DNA of 64,000 bases from Termitomyces sp. T153 (taxonomy: Eukaryota > Basidiomycota > Agaricomycetes > Agaricales > Lyophyllaceae). Made by a program: the position numbers and the translations under genes. Below the pieces are notes generated by a model that saw nothing but the letters and a program-made list of their open reading frames with translations, ran no database searches and was not told the origin of the DNA. The stretch spans positions 1 through 64,000 of the forward strand of contig JACKQL020000141.1 of NCBI GenBank assembly GCA_018296165.2, read 5' to 3'. Below are positions 57,428-64,000 of this stretch, piece after piece (position 1 is the first letter of the stretch; every line of letters starts with the position of its first letter).

Positions 57428-57846
57428 AAAAGTAGACATTCCGCTCGGATCGACAAAGCCTTCGTTGTATAACCATAGCAGACAAGTGCGAGGAGAGATG
57501 TGAGCGCAGAAGAGACTACAAGACGAGGCTGTGAGTTCTCTCGGAGTCAGTTGGCACAAAAGAGACAAAGATGACTGGTTGGCAGAGACGCGACGGCATG
57601 GAACGATCCGGCCCGCGCGCATATCAGGCTTGGGTACGGCCGAGTATCTTCAGGCTTAAATAGATGGTGAGAAGGATCGTTGGAACACGTGGATGTGCTG
57701 TGGTTGAGCATGGGACTTGCTTGCCCATATTTGGAATTAGGCAAAACATGGCCACACCGGTCTCGTCGCGACAAGATGACAGCTGTACTCTCTCTATCGC
57801 TATTGTCCATCTTGTTCGCATTGTATAGCTCTATCGCCGCTGTAAC

Positions 57847-60800
57847 ATGTCCGCAAACCAGAAAGACAAACCCTCCTCGAAGAGGCAAATGCTCATCCAA
57901 GGCCTCAAATCAGTGTTCTCGAAAAGTCCTGAGGATCCATCACCTGCTCGTAAGTACTCGGGTCAATCCCTCAAACACATCTCTCACAATTGACCGGCCT
58001 TTTCATCTGTGCTAGGTTCCATTGATACAGGTAAGCACAATGGGCATTGGTCATCTTAGCCCTTTGTCTAAATCATGGCTCAGGCACTGTGATGAAAGAT
58101 AGACTTCAACTAGCTTGGAATGGTGTTGAGCTCTTGCTTAAGAAGGCTGAGGATTCATTGGCTGGAACACCATTCCGGGTTCCTGTTGGTATTGTTAATA
58201 CTCTTATCGAGCTTTACAATGTAAGTTTTCTTCTCATATTATATGATGCATCAGGTGAAATAAATTCCAGGCTGTTTCTGACAACAATGATGAGTTAAAA
58301 ACTCAGATAGTAAGAACTCAAGAACGCCTCAGTGCTATGGAACATGAGTTAGCCAAGACCAATGATGCTGACTTAAAGGATCTGATAAAAGGCTTTGCTG
58401 AGTGTGTTCAGTGATATTTACCTACTATTGTAAGGCTGATGTGGAGCAGGAAACTTGCTACTAAGCTTAGTGAACTTGATAGTATATCTAAGAAAGCAAC
58501 ATGGAAGAAAATTCTTCAGAATGAGCAGGACAAGTCACAGCTCAATAATATTTTCAAATACATTGATGAGCAGATAAAGGATTTCCAGGTGTGGTTGTTT
58601 GTATGCATATCTGGAGTAGAAAGCTAAAACCAAGTTTCTTTAGATTAGGCTTGCTCTCAAGATTGATTAGAATATCTTGAATCTGCATAAATCATTTGAT
58701 GTATGAGACTTATATGGTTTTAAGTAGCTATTATAAACTAATTTGATTCCTAGCAATTACAACTAAACACTTGGCCTCATTCTGATAAAGCTATATACAA
58801 TTACAATCTTGAAGGTGTGCCAACATTGTCTCGTGGAGCTTGCCTACCAGGAACACGTGTTTCTATTCTTGAACACATTTGTAAATGGGCCCAAGATTCA
58901 GCATCTACAAGCCCACCAGTTTTTTGGCTGACTGGACATGCAGGCTCAGGCAAATCAACTATTGCCTACTCTGTAGCTAAGTGGTTTGACAATGGCAAAG
59001 AAGTATTGAAGACTTTGCAAGCTACTTTTTTTTGCTCTAGGCAATTTGAAGAGACAAAATATCAAAAACATATTATTCCTACTCTGGTTTATCAGCTTGC
59101 TCGTCATTCTTATATGTATGCAGAGTCATTGCTTGCTGCTGATGCATTTGACTCTGTCAACAAATCATTGTCAAAACAGATGAATGACCTCTTAGTTGTC
59201 CCTTGGCAGAAATGTGTTCAAAGCTGTTCTCCAGACCTACCCCCATACCTCTTAGTTATTGATGCTTTGGATGAAATTGAGGGCAAAGCAGGAGCAGAAT
59301 TTCTCAGAAAACTGCTTATGAGTATTCAAAGTGGGCATTTACAAGGGCTCAAGTTTCTTGTTACAAGTAGACCAGATCCTGAACTTGCCAAGCTATGTGC
59401 ATCCTTTCCACCTGACTCAGTTTGTCGTCTTCAAGATGTATCTCAGGAGCAGGCTGATAGAGATATTATGACATACTTGCATCATGCCTTGCCTGTGTTC
59501 CAGAATAAGCTTGAACTCAAAGAGCTTGGAAGAAAGGCAAATGGGCTGTTTATCTATGCTTCAACTGCTGTGAGGTATATATCATCAGGAACTCCAGGAG
59601 AGCAACAAGATCAGATGAGACAGCTGCTTGATTCTACAAACAATACAAAAATGTCAGAAGTGCCAGATTGTTTTGATCCAAGAACACTGATTGATAATTT
59701 GTACCATCAAATACTGTCTGAAGCATTTGTTCAAGTTCAAAAGAATCATGTTGAAGCTCGCTTGAAACTCCTCCATACAATTCTTTGCACAGAAGAGCGT
59801 ATATCTACTTCTGTTGCAGCAGGACTCTGTAATGCTATCAATGTTAGGGACATGGAAGAGCGAGCTGATGATCTCATTAAAAAGCTCCATGCTGTTCTTT
59901 ATGTGAAAGATGATAAGGTCTTTTGGTACCATGCTTCTTTTCCAGACTTCATCTTTGCTCAAGGACAATCATCCAAAATATGTCTGACAGATTTGAACAA
60001 TTCTTCAAGTTATATCAAGGATATGTCCTGTGATGCAGCCTCTTATCATGCTTTACTTGCTAAGTGTTGCTTTGATATTATGCAGAGAGAGCTTCAGTTT
60101 AACATCTGCAATTTACCTTCATCATTTTTTGAAGACACTGAAATACCAAATCTTCAAACTTGTATCAAGGAGAAAATATCAGGTGTCCTTCAATATGCAT
60201 GCCAACACTGGGCACAACACATAATGAAAGCCATACCAAAAGAGCACAAGAATATTCTGTACAAAGTAGAAAAATTCCTTGAAATTCATGTGCTTTTTTG
60301 GATGGAGGCTATGAATCTACTTCAATTATCAAAGCAGTGTCATATTATGCTGCAACAAGTAATTCAATGTATTACCAAGGCAAGAGAGTTCTGATTTCAA
60401 TGTACTCAATAAGATTGATAGTATGATAGCAACAGGTTGACAGTCACTCATATCTCATACAAAACATCAATGAGACAGCTAACTTTGCTGCCCACTTTAC
60501 ATCAAGTCCAGCAGCTCAGTCCACACCACATCTATATCTTTCAGCATTAGCAACATTCTTGAGTGATAGCAACCTAACAAAAAGATGGAAAGAGGAATTC
60601 CCTTTGATTCCATCTCTAATTGGTGAAAGAAGACTGACAATGTCCAAAGTGAGCATATTGCAGGAAAGTAGTGTTGAATGTGTTGCATTTTCACCAGATG
60701 GGAAGTGCATTGTCTCTGGGTCATATGACAATTCTGTGAGGGTGTGGGATGCATCCAGTGGTAGACAGCTGCAGGAGTTACATGGCCATCTTGGCTCTGT

Positions 60801-63800
60801 CACATCTGTTGCATTCTCACCAGATGGGAAGTCCATTGTCTCTGGCTCAGATGATGAAACTGTGAGGGTGTGGGATGCCTCCAGTGGTGCACAGTTGCAG
60901 GGCTTACATGGCCACACTGGCCCTGTCACATCTGTTGCATTCTCACCAGATGGGAAGTCCATTGTCTCTGGCTCAGATGACAAATCTATGAGGGTGTGGG
61001 ATGCCTCCAGTGGTGCACAGCTGGAGGAGTTAACTGGCCACACTGACTCTGTCACATCTGTTGCATTCTCACCAGATGGGAAGTCCATTGTCTCTGGCTC
61101 ATATGATGAATCTGTGAGGGTGTGGGATGCCTCCAGTGGTGCACAGTTACAGGAATTAAATGGCCACACAAACTGGGTCACATCTGTTGCATTCTCACCA
61201 GATGGGGAATCCATTGTCTCTGGCTCAGATGACAAATCTGTGAGGGTCTGGGATGCCTCCAGTGGTGCACAGTTGCAGGAATTAAATGGCCACACCAACT
61301 GTGTCACATCTGTTGCATTCTCACCAGATGGAAAGTCCATTGTCTCTGGCTCAGATGACAAATCTGTGAGGGTGTGGAATGCCTCCAGTGGTGCACAGTT
61401 GCAGAAATTAAATGGACACACTGTCTGTATCACATCTGTTGCATTTTCACCAGATGGGAAGTCCATTGTCTCTAGCTCATATGACAAATCTGTGAGGGTG
61501 TGGGATGCCTCCAATGGTGCACAGTTGCAGGAATTAAATGGCCACACTGACTGGGTCACATCTGTTGCATTCTCACCAGATAGAAAGTCCATTGTCTCTG
61601 GCTCATATGACAGATCTGTGAGGGTGTGGGATGCCTCTAGTGGTGCCCAGTTGCAGGCATTAGATGGTCACACTGACCTTGTCACATCCTGTTGCATTCT
61701 CACCAGATGGGAAGTCCATTGTCTCTGGCTCATATGACAAATCTGTGAGGGTGTGGGATGCCTCCAATGGTGCACAGTTGCAGGAATTGACTGGCCACAC
61801 TGGCTCTGTCACATCTGTTGCATTCTCACCAGATGGGAAGTCCATTGTCTCTGGCTCATATGATGAATCTGTGAGGGTGTGGGATGCCTTCAGTGGTGCA
61901 CAGTTGCAGGAGTTGACTGGCCACCTCAACTCAGTCACATCTGTTGGATTCTCACTAGATGGGAAATCAATTGTCTCTGGATCATTTGACAAATCTGTGA
62001 GGGTCTGGGATGCCTCCAGTGGTGCACAGTTGCAGGAGTTAACTGGCCACACTGACTCTGTCACATCTGTTGCATTCTCACCAGATGGGAAGTCCATTGT
62101 CTCTGGCTCATATGACAGATCTGTGAGGGTGTGGGATGCCTCCAATGGTGCACAGTTGCAGGAATTGACTGGCCACACTGGCTCTGTCACATCTGTTGCA
62201 TTCTCACCAGATGGGAAGTCCATTGTCTCTGGCTCATATGATGAATCTGTGAGGGTGTGGGATGCCTTCAGTGGTGCACAGTTGCAGGAGTTGACTGGCC
62301 ACCTCAACTCAGTCACATCTGTTGGATTCTCACTAGATGGGAAATCAATTGTCTCTGGATCATTTGACAAATCTGTGAGGGTCTGGGATGGCTCCAGTGG
62401 TGCACAGTTGCAGGAATTGATTGGCCACACTGACTGGGTCACATCTGTTGCATTCTCACCAGATGGGGAATCCATTGTCTCTGGCTCAGATGACAAATCT
62501 ATGAGGGTGTGGGATGCCTCCAGTGGTGCACAGTTGCAGGAATTAACTGGCCACACTGACTGTGTCACATCTGTTGCATTCTCACCAGATGGGAAGTCCA
62601 TTGTCTCTGGCTCATTTGACAAATCTATGAGGGTGTGGGATGCATCCAGTGGTGCACAGCTGGAGGAGTTAACTGGCCACACTGACTCTGTCACATCTGT
62701 TGCATTCTCACCAGATGGGAAGTCCATTGTCTCTGGCTCTGACAAATCTGTGAGGGTGTGGAATGCCTCCAGTGGTGCACAGTTGCAGAAATTAAATGGA
62801 CACACTGTCTGTATCACATCTGTTGCATTCTCACCAGATGGGAAGTCCATTGTCTCTAGCTCATATGACAAATCTGTGAGGGTGTGGGATGCCTCCAATG
62901 GTGCACAGTTGCAGGAATTAAATGGCCACACTGACTGGGTCACATCTGTTGCATTCTCACCAGATAGAAAGTCCATTGTCTCTGGCTCATATGACAGATC
63001 TGTGAGGGTGTGGGATGCCTCTAGTGGTGCCCAGTTGCAGGCATTAGATGGTCACACTGACCTTGTCACATCTGTTGCATTCTCACCAGATGGGAAGTCC
63101 ATTGTCTCTGGCTCATATGACAAATCTGTGAGGGTGTGGGATGCCTCCAATGGTGCACAGTTGCAGGAATTGACTGGCCACACTGGCTCTGTCACATCTG
63201 TTGCATTCTCACCAGATGGGAAGTCCATTGTCTCTGGCTCATATGATGAATCTGTGAGGGTGTGGGATGCCTTCAGTGGTGCACAGTTGCAGGAGTTGAC
63301 TGGCCACCTCAACTCAGTCACATCTGTTGGATTCTCACTAGATGGGAAATCAATTGTCTCTGGATCATTTGACAAATCTGTGAGGGTCTGGGATGCCTCC
63401 AGTGGTGCACAGTTGCAGGAATTGATTGGCCACACTGACTGGGTCACATCTGTTGCATTCTCACCAGATGGGGAATCCATTGTCTCTGGCTCAGATGACA
63501 AATCTATGAGGGTGTGGGATGCCTCCAGTGGTGCACAGTTGCAGGAATTAACTGGCCACACTGACTGTGTCACATCTGTTGCATTCTCACCAGATGGGAA
63601 GTCCATTGTCTCTGGCTCATTTGACAAATCTATGAGGGTGTGGGATGCATCCAGTGGTGCACAGCTGGAGGAGTTAACTGGCCACACTGACTCTGTCACA
63701 TCTGTTGCATTCTCACCAGATGGGAAGTCCATTGTCTCTGGCTCTGACAAATCTGTGAGGGTGTGGAATGCCTCCAGTGGTGCACAGTTGCAGAAATTAA

Positions 63801-64000
63801 ATGGACACACTGTCTGTATCACATCTGTTGCATTCTCACCAGATGGGAAGTCCATTGTCTCTGGGTCATATGATGAATCTGTGAGGATGTGGGATGCCTA
63901 TAGTGGTGCACAGTTGCAGGAATTAACTGGCCACACTGACTCTGTCACATCTGTTGCATTCTCACCAGATGGGAAGTCCATTGTCTCTGGCTCATTTGAC
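57847..64000 (+). CDS. NACHT-WD40 STAND NTPase (fungal NLR-like), 3' end beyond window
   Basis: Signal-transduction NTPase of the NWD type, a family that in fungi includes heterokaryon-incompatibility proteins such as HET-E/HET-D. A ligand bound by the repeat array is thought to trigger NACHT oligomerisation. Exons: 57847-57949 (MSANQKDKPSSKRQMLIQGL), a 15-nt microexon 58016-58030, 58084-58220 (RLQLAWNGVELLLKKAEDSL), 58271 to about 58398, about 58435-58588, 58754-60368 (NACHT), and a candidate last exon from 60479 (WD40). Phases are compatible at the junctions checked. The N-terminal about 180 residues are helical, with no HET, patatin or nucleoside phosphorylase motif seen. A one-base insertion at about 61688 breaks the WD40 frame. 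The array continues past the window end, so the C-terminus is unknown. Confidence 0.85.
58754..60368 (+). CDS. NACHT domain exon of the NLR gene
   Basis: Exon starts QLQLNTWPHSDKAIYNYNLE after acceptor attcctag. The typical NWD pre-P-loop signature GVPTLSRGACLPGTR precedes Walker A GHAGSGKSTIAYS (58934-58972), sensor-like ATFFCSRQFEETK, Walker B YLLVIDALDEIEG (59248-59286), and FLVTSRPDPELAKL (sensor 1 Arg). This is followed by winged-helix/helical parts (DFIFAQGQ, ISGVLQYACQHWAQHI). All main NTPase motifs are intact. The uninterrupted frame continues to a TGA at 60392-60394 unless the candidate donor gtatta at 60369 is used. Confidence 0.88.
60479..64000 (+). CDS. WD40 repeat array of the NLR gene
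   Basis: Opens with SPAAQSTPHLYLSALATFLS, the conserved linker before WD40 arrays in this family. It is followed by about 26 complete 42-residue units and one partial unit, each 126 bp (one recurrent unit is 123 bp). Consensus core: SVAFSPDGKSIVSGS then D/Y/F-D-x-SVRVWDASSGAQLQ. About 27 units would form several seven-bladed propellers. Units from 61691 on are in another frame because of an extra C at about 61688; the equivalent site in the paralogous unit at about 63068 lacks it. CpG is essentially absent. Confidence 0.88.

Noticed and set aside
60516..63855. Three long minus-strand open frames (358, 438 and 267 codons) opposite the WD40 array
   Set aside because: They are antisense to a 126-bp repeat; one stop-free antisense unit stays open through all copies. 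The plus strand has the clear WD40 consensus.
1..64000. CRISPR arrays, bacterial operons or phage genes
   Set aside because: No regularly spaced short repeats with unique spacers; introns and fungal retroelements show the DNA is eukaryotic. The only regular array is the WD40 coding repeat.

Overview
The window is fungal nuclear DNA, most likely from an Agaricomycete (mushroom-forming basidiomycete). The evidence is a NACHT-WD40 (STAND/NLR) gene with small GT-AG introns, a many-intron fungal O-methyltransferase, Ty3/gypsy chromodomain elements, an Ngaro-type tyrosine-recombinase retrotransposon and a KDZ-like transposase remnant. No bacterial operons or Shine-Dalgarno sites are seen. The species cannot be fixed from the sequence.

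Layout. (1) 0.7-9.9 kb: decayed but intron-bearing genes of no known host role. On the minus strand there is a JmjC-like gene preceded by further coding-like frames; on the plus strand there is an unrecognised gene. Next come a palindromic repeat cluster (10.15-10.55 kb) and tandem repeats. (2) 11.2-17.2 kb: a decayed plus-strand Ty3/gypsy element with a long extra reading frame after the integrase. (3) 17.2-26.4 kb: a minus-strand gypsy copy lacking reverse transcriptase. It is interrupted by a CpG-rich 999-bp solo LTR, and its 5' LTR is split by a complete-looking Ngaro element with A1-ORFs-B1-A2-B2 split direct repeats. (4) 26.4-31.2 kb: a KDZ-like C-terminal remnant, an acidic repeat protein frame and a cluster of tRNA-derived SINE-like units. 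(5) 31.2-33.6 kb: a third, truncated gypsy copy. (6) 35.0-44.6 kb: a gypsy element with two 370-bp LTRs and target duplication GTTAC, whose integrase region is replaced by a 5.4-kb CpG-bearing insertion. (7) About 46.1-57.9 kb: ordinary CpG-containing host DNA with a C2H2 zinc-finger gene, a frameshifted O-methyltransferase with a 1-kb first intron, and weak hypothetical genes. (8) 57.85 kb to the window end: a NACHT-WD40 NLR gene whose WD40 array (about 26 units of 126 bp) runs off the window.

The strongest overall signal is a sharp mosaic of CpG content. Repeats and the repetitive part of the NLR are almost free of CpG, and their lesions are those expected from deamination at CpG (CGA to TGA or CAA, catalytic Arg to Cys/Trp/His, catalytic Asp to Asn). 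Host genes and the youngest insertions keep CpG. This fits methylation-driven silencing of repeats and gives a relative order of insertions. The tail of the NLR gene appears to have been caught by the same process, which is notable because its WD40 array is itself a near-identical tandem repeat.
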